A stretch of DNA of 64,000 bases from Trochalopteron elliotii (lineage: Eukaryota > Chordata > Aves > Passeriformes > Leiothrichidae). Both the position numbers and the translations under genes were made by a program. Positions 14,565-26,197 of this stretch are shown here, piece after piece; positions within the stretch are counted from its first letter, which is position 1, and every line of letters starts with the position of its first letter. The stretch covers positions 1 through 64,000 of the forward strand of contig JANPWX010000336.1 of assembly GCA_024734555.1 (NCBI GenBank), read 5' to 3'. The notes under the pieces were generated by a model that worked only from the letters and a program-made list of their open reading frames with translations, made no database searches and was not told where the DNA came from.

Positions 14565-14580
14565 CGCTGCTGCTGCTGCT
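14565..14580. repeat. Short GCT trinucleotide repeat
   Basis: About five tandem GCT units lie in KANSL1L intron 2. The tract is short and noncoding in context. Confidence 0.7.
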
Positions 14581-16545
14581 GAACAACTGCTCACCAGTAA
14601 GAACATAAAAAAAGGGAGAAGAATAAACAACCCAAAATAAAGGGCCACACTGAGTCAGACTAGAGATCATCTTACCCGGTTCTCTTGCCTCTCAGCAATA
14701 GATGAGATAAGAGTGTTACAACAGTGCAGGCATGGAGGGAGCAGCGCTTCCCCCAAGGTTCCCTCAGCTGCCAGCAACAGCAGCTCGGGGGATTTCCTGA
14801 GCCAAAGGTAATGGGCTTGCACTTAATAATCCCCTGTGGATTTTTTTATCAGTGCAACAAAGTTAACTGAGTAAGCCTTAAGTGGAAAGAGAACTACCAA
14901 AAGCCACAAGAAGGAATAAAGGTAAAGGACTGGCAAGGAGAATTGGAAATTCAAGTGTCCCTGGCAGGAAGAAAAAAGGAAACCATCACACAAAATTTTG
15001 GTCCAAGTTTGACATTATCTACTACTGTTCAAGAATCAAAAATTTCTCAAGAGTTTTCTTTTTCAGTTCATGTAATCACAAGATAAGAATCCTAGAGGCA
15101 GAGCTATTACCCAGAAGTTCAAGCATATCAGTTAGGAGAAAAACATGGATTTTCCTATGCTGGGGAGAGCTCAAATGGTGTTTTTTATTAAAATATTTCA
15201 AAACAATAATTATTTTACAAACTCAAATATTGAAGGTGTTCCTAACTCAGCTGACAAGTCATCATGCTTTGGCTGGACTTCAGCACAGTATTTACCATTC
15301 TGACAACACATAAAAGAAAATAAAAACCTTTTCTCCTCTGTTTTTCAGACCTATAGAGCTTAGCAGTGATTTGATAGAGCCTTGCTGGACTGAAGCTATA
15401 AACATGTAACAGGGCAAAGCTCTTTCCATTTCAGAAGCTTACTTGATTTCTTCTGAGCATTATGCTTTTCAGGAAGCAGAACGGGAAGGAAGTGCTTTTA
15501 AGTATTTTTTAATTTATTTTTTCTAGACACTCTCTAACAGTAGAGCGTAGAAGGAAAGACTAATAAACACAAACCCTGTCCTGTCCTAAGAGCCCATGAG
15601 AAATGTGAGTGTCATGAAGCTCCTACCAAGCTGCTGCATTTGTGTGCAGCTCTGTTCTGTGTATCACAGTCCTGACTATTATATCCCAATAAACCATAAG
15701 ACATGCTGGTCTCTCCAGCTTTGGGAAGGGGAAAGCAACTGCCCATTCACTGCTTTCTAAAATCTCTTGACTAAAGAGATTGTGTTAACAGCATAGCAAG
15801 GGAGAGGTAAAAAAACAAAACAAAACAATGTTGCACCATTATCAGAGAGCAATTTTACTATCTCCTCTCACCACTGATTTTCAAAGCCACAGTAATTTGA
15901 GAGGATTCCTGCCAACTTAAGACACTACTAGTTAATGAATTTCCCTCTAGTTCTTCCTGAAAAAGATACCAGCAACAATAAAAACACCGTTGCTAGTTAC
16001 ATTCATAGTTGCAGTGACTTCAGTATGTAAATTAATATTTTTAAAAGTAAAAGTTAAAGAACCAAACTTTTTCAATATACCAACCACCAAATACTGGATG
16101 GCTTGATAGCTGCATCAGATGATCATTTTCAATTTTTACTCTTTATCACAACATACTGGATTTCAAGATCCTAATATTGACTAACTCTTACTAACTCCAG
16201 AGTAAAAGTAAAATTATTTTCATTCTGACCCCAAGTATTTACAGCTATCACTATTTGATTTACAGCACCATTTGAGTATTAGCAGTATTGATGTAATGCA
16301 AACTGATAGAGTGCAGTAGAAACTCTAGTTCTCTGCAATCTAGTAAAGCAACTGCTCCTTAAATGCATTAATTAGAAGTTCTTACTTCTTGCCAAAGCTA
16401 GTTCACACTGTCAGTCTTGCTGATTTCAGTAAGACTATCTATTGAGCGAGGTTACTCACACAAGATGGAATCTGCAGGTCTAGACCCTTCCATCCTGGTT
16501 TATAAGTAAGAAGCACACGAGTCTAAGCAGGAATTTCACACTTAC

Positions 16546-17663
16546 GTTTCCACAGTTGTTCTTACAGTCTCCTCCTCACCATCTTCATCTGAGCTGCTGC
16601 ACGTTGCATCCGAGTCCAGGTCCTTCTCCACACGGGACAGCAGCCCTCCAGTAGAAAGTGCAAAGCCACGGATTTCACCCGGTGCGACGTCACCTCCGTT
16701 CTGTACATCCACACCCAAACTACTCTCCGAAGTAGTTGTGCTGTTTTCTGGCCAACCTTCAGCGCATCTGAGGGAGCTATTGCTCAGAAATCTAGCTGGC
16801 TCATGGAAAACCTTCATCCTCTGGAGCTGATGTTTCACAAAGCATTTCAGCTGCTGATCACAGTGTTTGATAACGTGCTTTGCCAGGAGCATTTGTAAAC
16901 GCTTCTGAGTTCTTTTGGCGCGACTGATTTCCATTTGTTGCTTAGTGACACACTGGAGTAAGCGAGCACACACCTCCTCCTGGGGGCAGCTCGAAATCCC
17001 TTCTGAAGGCCCGTGAAGAATTTGGTGTAATAAATCCCCTTTTATTGTTTCAGTGCAGACTTCCAAAGCCCTACCCAACACCCCGTTCTTCTTGTACCAT
17101 TTACCATTTAAAAGTTGCATTTCTTCTGCATTACTGGATTCAGTTACACCTGAACCTGAGAGTCTCTGCATTCCTGCCAAGCTCGGAGAGGTGGTCTCTG
17201 AAAACGCTGCCCCTTTGACCTGTTGCTCTGGTTCTGAACAACAAACACGACCAAGTGATGTGTCAGCACCATTATGTAATGACTTTCTCATCTTGGAGCA
17301 GCCAGGCTCTCCTGCTTTCATCTGCTTACCAGTTTTGTTGCTAAAAGCAGAATTGGTACTCATTAACAAAACAGACTGATAGCACTTGGAGGATGGTGGG
17401 GAACCAAAACGCTGCACACTGAAGATATCATTCCTGAGGTTGGGCTCAGCAGTGGGGAACCCCAGGACTGAGCAAGTAATCTGTGCGATGGAGTCCTCTT
17501 TTATCTTCTCTTCCACTGCTCTGGAATTTTCCATGCACAAAGCTGTATCAGACTCCATAGCTCTAGAGGACAAAGAAGGTGACAAGTGGATACCATGACC
17601 TTTTGTTGTTGCCTCTCTGAGGGCTGGTGTCATTATAGCTATGGTAGGTAGTTTACAGCAAAC
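16546..17663 (-). CDS. KANSL1L: KANSL1L exon 2: first coding exon with start codon
   Basis: The exon runs from a CAG acceptor (exon edge 17663) to a GAAAC|GTAAG donor (exon edge 16546). The ATG lies at 17631-17633, after 30 bases of 5' UTR, and begins MTPALREAT, as I recall for the mammalian N-terminus. It encodes residues 1-362 plus two bases of codon 363. The first ~200 residues are Ser/Thr-rich and look disordered. Residues ~219-275 are rich in Leu, Lys and Gln and probably helical, including RLLQCVTKQQ and LQMLLAKHVIKH, the best-conserved part. Near residues 338-355 is an acidic stretch, LDSDAT then SSSDEDGEEE. The paralogue KANSL1 organises the nuclear NSL acetyltransferase complex. The later C-terminal PEHE region is not in the window. 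The identity rests on remembered family sequence, not a search. Confidence 0.92.
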
Positions 17664-20600
17664 CTGAAAATAACATGGGCCATGTAAATATTCTCATTGT
17701 CATGACACAGTACAAATACAACAACTCTGTTAGACATTTCATTCTTTCAATGTCATTCCAAAATTCCATAAAAAGGACATTATCTACAGAACACAGACCA
17801 TGTTGCCTCCCAAGTCAAACAAGAGCACTCTTTCTGTTTTTTCTTTATTTCATTCAGAGGCTGTTCCACGTGCAATGAAAGCCTTTACATCTCAGGGGAA
17901 TAACTGCTCATACCTCATTTCATTTTTGATTCTATCAGTCTGAGAAATAAGACCCAGAAAGTTCAGGCCTGTCATCTAACCTTGCCCAAACTGAAAAACA
18001 TGACCTTGAGCAATGTGACTGGTACTACTGTGAGAAACATATTTACTGTAAGTCTATATAAAGCAAGCATTTGATTAATTATTATATATTCTTATATATA
18101 CACATTAGAAACCAATCAACAGGGCTAATGCTTTCAAAACAGAAAAGTCTAAGTTCTGAAGTTTCCTACCAAAAAAGAAATCTTTCCTGTGCCTTTGTAT
18201 ACCACCCTTTATTCATCAGGCACTGTCTGCATAATACATACAGATTGTTCTTCACAACAAATTGAGAAAAGACAGTTCTCCTCGACAAATCCTTTAGCTT
18301 GTGGCTTGCCAATTAACAAAGGGTTCCCAGACTTTGGGATCAAAAGACCAATGTCAACCTTCACCCATTCTTACCAGCAGCTGCCAAGTCATACTGTATC
18401 TATTCCATGCAGGAATCACTTGCACAGTACTTACAGCTTTGTTTAGGAGATGCTTAAATAAACCCAATGAATGATTTAATTGAACATGGCCTGCAGAAGC
18501 CTGAAACAGAAGTTCCTGTCAGCTCTTCATTAAGAAGCTAGAGACAAAACCAGAAACCATAAGAGAGCAGTAACAAAAGTGACTGCAGCACAGCAATGCC
18601 ACAGTAAATTCTGTTGAACAGTGCACTAGTTGAGCAGCACTTCCACTGCCCTCCTTTTAATGTCTCCAGTTTCCCTGATCTCCACAGCAACTGCCTAGCT
18701 CAGCAATTTTCAGTGCACACACCCCATAAGGGGTCAATGATTCCGAGACTGCCACATATGGATCTTAAGAAAAGATCTGTCTGAAGCCTTAGCTTGTTTA
18801 TAACTACAGTTTTTTTTTCACTGAAGGTGCAAACATTAAAGTGAGATGTGGAAACCTAGGGAACCGAGAAATACCAGTTTGGATACTTGCTCCTTAACTC
18901 TCAAAACATGAAGCAAAACACAGAGAACCAAGTGCTCCAGTACTGCTTTACCACTCTCTGTATGTTTTATTCACCTTTCACTGCTCCATCATGTGTACTT
19001 CATCCCAAAGGGTTTCACCTCTGTACATCACCCTCCTAGCATCACTGGGACCAGGCTTGGTGGTCCTACTGCTAATCGTAAATGATACCATTAAATCCCC
19101 AGGATTTTAACCTTGATAAATAAGCCAGTAACTTCAGCCTGAAGAGGAGCTCAGCACAAAGTCCTCCCAGTGGACAGCTGTTCAGGAAGAAGCCCATTCT
19201 AGGATCAGACAGGGAAATGCACTGTTGAGAACTGGAGCCCCAAATCCTAAAGGCTCTGGTGACTCAGCAATGCTCTCAGCACCTGGCTGTCTGTCCTCTT
19301 GTAAAAGGTAGCAGGCCTACAAATTTGTAAATCCAAAGGAGTATGAATTCAGATACCAATGCCCTTAACACAATGGCAAATAACTAGAGCAAGTCAGAGC
19401 AATTGTGCATGGCTAAAACACAGAGAGAACTGAACAGTTCCTGTGTGTGGTTAGTGTCAGCTTAGGAGTCCCTGTGTCTGACCTCTCCCTGAGAATCCCA
19501 AGAAGCTCTCCAAGAAGAGCACCATCAGCCTGGTATCTACATGCACCTGGCAATGTATTTATAACTGTTCCAACTTTAGCATCCACCTCCCTCAGTCTGA
19601 GTGGTTTAATAGGCACAGGTTGCTACTCCACAGACCCAGGAAACATCCACACACAGTGGAGCTGTTCAAGCAAAAAAAAAAGTAGTTTGGAGATGTGGAT
19701 CACATATCTGCATGAAGATGGAGATTATTCAAAGAACTGGCAGCACAAAACTTTATAGTGCTGTGTTTTAACTCCATCACATTCCCTCAAACACCACATA
19801 CCCTTTTGGTACAGTTTCAAATTTCCAAAATCACAATGAATACCACTGCCAATTTTTTTTTATCCATCTTGGGGACTTCTTTTAAGGGAATGAGGGGAAG
19901 AAATCAAAGTACCCTCATATGGAACATTGAACTAAAGAGTACTGACAAATCCCTAACTAATTTAGAGTGCCTGACCAAACATGCTTAAACTACAACGTAC
20001 CTAAAAAATAATTAAAATGCTTTTGAAGAGGGAAATCACTCTAATAACCCCTTACCCAGCAACTTGGAAATTTCATACAAAGTTTCTGCCCTGAAGACAG
20101 TGTGAGACACTCAGGTGTGCTCAGCTCACTACCATGACATCAAAAAGAAGTTATAAAAGCTGGTAGTGCCACGGTGTCCAGCCCTTGGCATTTCTCCAAG
20201 AAGTTCACACACACACACACAAAATAACCTCATAGGTACAGGAGCAAAACAAAGTATCAGCTGCAAAAAAATTATAAACAAATTTTAGTACAAGCACTTG
20301 GCTTGACAAAATTTATACAATTTACAATTTTACACATTTTATTTAATTTTGGCAGAAAGCCACAAAAATTATTTCATTCTGCCCATACTGGAAGTGAGTT
20401 TCCAGAGCAAAACCTACCATCTTAAAGGTGGGGGGAAAAACGAAGGCAAAGAGGGAGAGAAGACAAGTACTGCAAAATGGCATACTGGAAGAGTATTTTT
20501 CACTCTGGGAAAAGCTTTTTTGTCATAGGTAAACCATTTCACAGATTTTTTTTTTTTGCACTGTGTATTACTTGAGGTTTCAAAACCAGAACAGCTGAAA

Positions 20601-23600
20601 TTCTGCTAAACTGGCAAACAGTTTGCTTTTCATCTACTGAATAAATACTCCACTTGGAAGAGTAAGAAGCACTGTAAAAAGAAAAACTGACACTAAGTAA
20701 GTACTGGGGAAGGGAAGAAACGTACCAGGCATACACAGTAAAGCAACTTTAAACATGTTTCAAATGATTTTATGCTGATCCTCCCCTAATGCCTTAATTA
20801 CCCTGGAGGATATAGCTGGGAATTGCAGTTTACCACAGCCTGAGCTGCACCCTGCTCTGTTCCACCACTGCAGCTGCAGGTTCCTAATCCCCCAGAGACT
20901 CCTGCTCCTCTACCTCTGCTGATCTCTTCCTCCTGCCTTGACACTTCTTCCTTATACCCTTTCCTTACAGGGCTTACCTCACCAGATTTGGCCTAAATCC
21001 TGAAACTAGTGTCTTCATGTTGGTGATTAGCAGCAGCCTATTAAAAGAAACACAACAAAACCCAGCCACAACCCAGCACACAGGGTGGCATTCCCTCCAG
21101 CTTTTGTTTACAGTCCTTTCACTTTTTGACTCTTCTCCCCCTTGCATAACACTATCACTTTGGTTACACAACACTGCAGACAGTGTTCTGGGGGATTTTT
21201 GCTTGGGGGGAGGATTGCTTTGTCTTTTAGTGGATTTTTTTTTTGTTTGTGATCTTTTCATTTCCAATGACAATAAAACTCCACTTGCATGAGGCTTTTT
21301 AAGGCTCCTCTGTAGCAGCCTTCTCTCCTTGTAAACTGAGTCATCTTCCCTCATCATAAACACTGAAATTTTCTTCTTACTAATGAGATTCCTCGAGACA
21401 AGGAGGAGATTTTTATGTTTATTATTTCTTTTACTTTTGAAACTCAGAAGGCTATCAACAACATTTCAAACTAATATGGCTGTTTCCAGTCTATTCACAG
21501 ATTAACAGTGTTTCAGATAAGCCAACTTCCACCGTTTATTCCTTGCCTAGATGGCATTTCAAGAGCAAAGCCAAGTCTCTGACAGCAGACAGCCTCTGGT
21601 GAAACACCCAAAATTAATCTCAGCGAGAATGCTCAAAAATACTGTATTTCAACCTGTTTTAAGGCATCTTAAGAGACCACCTGCAGCAGAGAGGGCAGCT
21701 ACAAAAGCGAACTGCAACACACAACTGCCAAAAAACCTGGTTTCCTCCAGCTCTGTGCAGTTTGTCCTGTAATCCCCAGCTCCTCCCGGGCAGCCTTCCT
21801 GATAATCAGTGGACAAAAATAAAGAGCTCTGGCAGGCAGGCACTACTGCGGCACTGCCTCAGCCAGTGCAGCACACAGGACCTGCCCAGGGCAGCTCCTT
21901 CAAGCCCTGCCTGCTGGGAGGGATCCCTCAGGCTTTAACTACTGCTCCCAACGTTCAGGAAACATAGAGGATCACAGTGATTTCTAAGAATAGCAAGAGC
22001 AGCCCAACAGCATAGTCTGCGTTTTCTCACGGAATAGGCTGCAGCAACGACCATAAAAAAGATATTGGTCCCACTGGGCATGTCCTGGTTAGGAGTATGA
22101 AACAAAAAGGAGAGAAGCCCATATTTAAACACACCTGGGACCAGCTTTTAAGAGTGAAAAAAAAAAATCGTTTCAGTAGGCAGCTTTTGTTTTCACTTCA
22201 AAAGCAGACCAGTTACTCATGATGTTTATTTAAGCATTCTAGTATTTTGTTCTATTAATAGATTGGAAAAAAACCCCCATACACCCAAACAGGATTATGT
22301 GGGGAGTCTCCACGTTCAGCAGCACTGACTGTGCAGGCACAACTATCCAGACAAAACTGCAACTCCAGTGTTTTGTGTACCCCAGAAGATAGAAGCACAA
22401 ATTCCTCTTACTTGGAAAAAAAAAAACAAAAACAAAACACACCAAAAAACAGCACAATACCTCTCCCCCAAAAAGGCTCTCTGAACACTAAGAGATCTCC
22501 ATTTAAGACAGACCACCTAAAGTTTCAATCATAAAAAACATCAAAAAGGAGGCAACTTCAAGTGCTATTAATTTATGGTAAAATCCATGACTCTTTAAAA
22601 TCTCTGACTAGGTTTGTTTTCCTCCTTGTTCAGATCTGCTTCTGAACAGAAAATCAATATAATTTCTGAGTTTACTATCACATCATCAACTAAATCTTGT
22701 TCAGTCCATAACAGCATATTTGCAAAGCAACAGCTTTAGCAATTTTTAATATATGTTAAACGCCTTTTGTAGCACAACAGGTGCCTCTGTAAGTAAGTCA
22801 TACATATGTCTCTAACATAAATATCTGCAATACTTTTCGATATTTTTCACTGTAAACTCCATATCACCATTTCAGTGATACTTATAGATTTCAGCCTTTG
22901 AGGAGAGGGCTACAAAACGTGGTCTTAAATGAGACCCACTCAGCTCTTAAGACACTAAATAATATGACTGGAGTTTAAGCTCCTCAGAACATTCCCCAGG
23001 ATTTCAAACCATGGACCAAAGGCACACAGTCCTAGGGCACACAGACTGCTTTCTGGGCTGGTACATGAATCAGGCTCTATCCAGGGTAATTCTTAGTATC
23101 TCCTTTTCATTAAAATAAGCACAAAAAAGAAGTATTTACCCTTTGACAAAAGGCATACTTTAATAGTTTGGACTTTTAATTTATTTGGCTCACATTGCAA
23201 ATTGGAAACTGAAAATTCCCATTTTTAATTTGCGTCCCATTAGACAGGGGTAGGCACGGAATACCTCACTCACTGCTACATTTTTGGGGGGAGAGATACC
23301 TCATTTTGCAAGCAGGAAGCTTGCAAAAAGCGGATGGAAAGACCAGCTCAGGAGCATAGAGCAACTCTCAAGGCAGGCTGCAGCATCTGGATCTGAGTCG
23401 CTCCCCAGAGTTTTGCCAACTACTTCATCTCAAGCGCCCAGCTCTGTAAGCGGCCCGCAGTCTGGGAAGTCTCAGGGGCACTCCGAGGCAAAGGAACGCG
23501 TGTCCATAGGCCCACGTTGATCACCAGCGGGAAGTTTCCATGCAGTGTTTAAATCCCGGGTGGGACGCGCGGGGCGGGCGCGGAGAGGCCCCGCCCCTGC

Positions 23601-23621
23601 ACGCGCCCGGGCCCCGCCCCC
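17664..23621 (-). other. KANSL1L: KANSL1L intron 1 and 5' region
   Basis: This lies between the exon 2 acceptor and the CpG island near the assembly gap. It is AT-rich, with a (CA)n run near 20206-20221 and several poly-A/T runs, and it becomes GC-rich above about 23400. I saw no coding exon. The first exon is presumably noncoding and lies in or next to the gap. Confidence 0.6.
20206..20221. repeat. (CA)n microsatellite
   Basis: About eight CA dinucleotides in tandem within KANSL1L intron 1. Confidence 0.85.
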
Positions 23622-24021
23622 NNNNNNNNNNNNNNNNNNNNNNNNNNNNNNNNNNNNNNNNNNNNNNNNNNNNNNNNNNNNNNNNNNNNNNNNNNNNNNN
23701 NNNNNNNNNNNNNNNNNNNNNNNNNNNNNNNNNNNNNNNNNNNNNNNNNNNNNNNNNNNNNNNNNNNNNNNNNNNNNNNNNNNNNNNNNNNNNNNNNNNN
23801 NNNNNNNNNNNNNNNNNNNNNNNNNNNNNNNNNNNNNNNNNNNNNNNNNNNNNNNNNNNNNNNNNNNNNNNNNNNNNNNNNNNNNNNNNNNNNNNNNNNN
23901 NNNNNNNNNNNNNNNNNNNNNNNNNNNNNNNNNNNNNNNNNNNNNNNNNNNNNNNNNNNNNNNNNNNNNNNNNNNNNNNNNNNNNNNNNNNNNNNNNNNN
24001 NNNNNNNNNNNNNNNNNNNNN
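23622..24021. other. Assembly gap (400 N)
   Basis: A run of exactly 400 undetermined bases sits inside the GC-rich island. The flanks are very GC-rich, the usual cause of such gaps. Open frames reading through it are meaningless. Confidence 0.99.
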
Positions 24022-24026
24022 TTCAC

Positions 24027-24110
24027 CTGCATCACATTCCCACCCTCCGAACTCCCCCCTCAGCGCCCTGAGGGCACGGGGGAAGAAGTCCCGTTTCCCC
24101 GCGGCCTTTG
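24027..24110 (-). other. KANSL1L: Candidate noncoding first exon of KANSL1L
   Basis: Directly beside the gap the minus strand reads GATGCAG|GTGAA, a good donor consensus with exon edge 24027. It is preceded by GC-rich sequence that could be a 5' UTR. No transcript evidence is available and the true first exon may instead be inside the gap. The upper boundary is a guess. Confidence 0.25.
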
Positions 24111-24148
24111 AAGTAACCGCAGACAAGCATGAGATTGCATAGAAATGC

Positions 24149-24163
24149 TTTATTATGTTTATT
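24149..24163 (-). terminator. ACADL: ACADL polyadenylation signals (two AATAAA)
   Basis: The minus strand has AATAAA at 24158-24163 and again at 24149-24154, about 540 bases after the ACADL stop codon. They are the last such hexamers before the GC-rich island, so they are the likely 3' end signals of ACADL. Cleavage would fall near 24125-24140. Confidence 0.6.
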
Positions 24164-24699
24164 TGACCAAAGTAATTAAAATAAGGCATTCCGGGTTAGA
24201 TGTAAACATAGAGGTCAGCTGCACAGCAGGTGGCTGCCGAGCAGTGAGCAGGTGTATGGCAACAACAGCAAGTGTCAAGTTCTGCTTCTCAAGGGGAAAT
24301 ACAAATTCAAAGTTATATTAATATTTAATCTTGTTAAGAATACGGTTTCTCTCGAGATTTGATTCTGAAAAGTGAGGTTTGGATTGAACACAATGGGTTC
24401 AAGTCTGAAAGACCAAGCTACCCAACATTCTAGAGATAAAAGCCTTTCACTACCACAACTCTCAAGACTCAGAGAACTACTCTGTGTTGTACAAAGACAT
24501 TTAAATTTTAAGGTCATTAAATATTATATATCCTGAATGTGAGCACATTGTTATTACTAACATGTGCTTTAAGTGTTACTTCCTTTCAAGAACATAATAC
24601 AGCACATATATTTTACTTACATTCTGATGTCTGATTTTATGCCATTTATTAATATAGAAAAGGATGCTGCAAGACTCTGCAAGGTAGTAAGCATCTGCC

Positions 24700-24793
24700 C
24701 TACTTGTCACTGACAATGTCTCTAGCAATAAGTTCCTTCATTATTTCATTGGTGCCACCATAGATTGGCTGAACACGGGCATCCACAAAAGCT
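24700..24793 (-). CDS. ACADL: ACADL coding exon 11 (C-terminus and stop)
   Basis: The exon encodes residues 401-431, from the second half of signature 2 (KAFVDARVQ) through IYGGTNEIM to VSDK and a TAG stop at 24700-24702. The acceptor follows a strong T/C tract ending CTCAG. The 3' UTR continues to about 24.13 kb. Confidence 0.95.
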
Positions 24794-26110
24794 CTGAGGG
24801 AGGAAAAAAACAAAACAAAACAAGGAAATATTACAAACAACACCTCAGAATGAACATACAATCAAAAAACAAAAGGCACTTTATCTTTAGAGATTCATCT
24901 TTTCAAAGTATACTCTTCCCACTGATAAAGTAGTTCTTATTTTCTAAGAGGCTTCAACTACCTAGAAAATTACAACTTTCCAGCGTGCTGTGTGCCAACC
25001 AGGAACTGGGTCAGTATCCCTTCCCTGCTTGTTTATAGTGTAAAGTCTCCACTATTGCCTCTAATTAAACAAAAAAATAAAGCCCTATAAACCTGCTACT
25101 ACTCCACTCCCAATTCTTGTTCCTGATGGCAGCACACAGGACGATGACAGAGCTTTTCCATCTTCATTCTGCTTCATCACACAGAGAGCAGCCCAGGAGC
25201 AATGTGGCATTCTCTGGAAATCTACATCTTACTGGACCACAGAAATAATAAAACCCTGTACACACAGACATGCAGGGGTTCAAGGACATCCCAAACATGT
25301 CTTCAAGTTATTTTAAAGCAACATTTCATACTCAATGTATTTAACTTTTTAAAAAAAATCTAAACCTACTCAGTTAAAAAAAATAGCTTACTTATGACAA
25401 CTGCACAGCAATCCTGTTTTTGCTGTTTGTACTGTCAGATTACCACCTCTTGTTTTTTTTAATAAAAGCAGCACCAAAATCTCTACTTAGTGTGTCATAT
25501 GGCCTGTACACAAACTTCACAGATAATATACAAGGATAGTTACAAAAGCTCCATAAATGTCTCTAAATTCATAAAGTCAGAAAAAAAAAAGAGAATGGCA
25601 AATTCCTTTTTCTACATATAAATTTCTTAACTTTTTCATTTTAAAAGGTGTAAAAAAGCTGAATGTAGCCAGTTATGCTCTTGATTTGACAACTTGATAT
25701 TAACTGGTATCTGATCCACATGTTTTCTTCATCCACATGCATTTAATTTCTAGATAAAACAGAAAGTAACCTCCCTCATTTCTATTTTTATAGTTTTGCT
25801 TCTGTTTTTTTCAGTTAACACTTTCTTCTAAAAAAACTGCTTCTCTTTTGTGAAAAAAACCCAAAAAAACACCAAAAAAACTCCACCCCAGACAATAATT
25901 GCTGAACAGCTTATGAGTTATTTGGAGAATCTAAACAAAGCCTTCCTGCAGACATCATCTGTCCAGTAGATTCCCTTTCAATTAAACATGATGAGAAAAG
26001 GAACAGTAAATCACCACTAACACTAAACAACCAGCAGACAGCCTGAAGGAAGTGCCTCATTTGACTTTGCTGGTAATCTTTTGTCATACAATCTGAAAGG
26101 TTACACTTAC
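24794..26110 (-). other. ACADL: ACADL intron 10
   Basis: A 1.3 kb AT-rich intron with several A runs and no recognisable element. Confidence 0.9.
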
Positions 26111-26197
26111 TTTGCAATTGGATACTCCCACATGTACCCCCATCCTCCGTGCATTTGCACACACTGAGTGGCGATGCTGTTTTGGAGATCAGAACAC
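26111..26197 (-). CDS. ACADL: ACADL coding exon 10
   Basis: It encodes residues 372-400, including CVQMHGGWGYMWEYPIA, the core of acyl-CoA dehydrogenase signature 2 near the FAD and active site. The acceptor is TTTAAG rather than the common YAG; the frame (codon 372 = Trp, split) fixes it. The donor is GTAAGT. Confidence 0.95.

Larger units (their letters stand above)
1791..16545 (-). other. KANSL1L: KANSL1L intron 2
   Basis: An intron of about 14.8 kb between coding exons 2 and 3, AT-rich and without a recognisable additional exon. It contains a CR1 3' fragment (6058-6284), an LTR-like element (12720-12926), a 22-bp perfect palindrome (9995-10016), an A-rich run near 11920-11940 and a short GCT repeat near 14565-14580. 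The open frames of 60-143 codons found here lack any family signature. Confidence 0.8.
23440..24110 (-). promoter_or_regulatory. KANSL1L: CpG island, probable KANSL1L promoter (interrupted by gap)
   Basis: Both flanks of the gap are GC- and CpG-rich, with GC-box-like CCCGCCCC and GGGGCGGG motifs at 23570-23621, in an otherwise AT-rich region. It lies upstream of KANSL1L exon 2 and downstream of the ACADL polyadenylation signals, so it is the natural place for the KANSL1L transcription start. The actual start cannot be placed because of the missing bases. Confidence 0.65.

Noticed and set aside
14882..15313. 143-codon plus-strand open frame in KANSL1L intron 2
   Set aside because: No recognisable domain, low-complexity content and no splice or promoter context.
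23472..24189. Open frames of 187-222 codons on both strands near 24 kb
   Set aside because: They read through the 400-base run of N and consist mostly of undefined residues.
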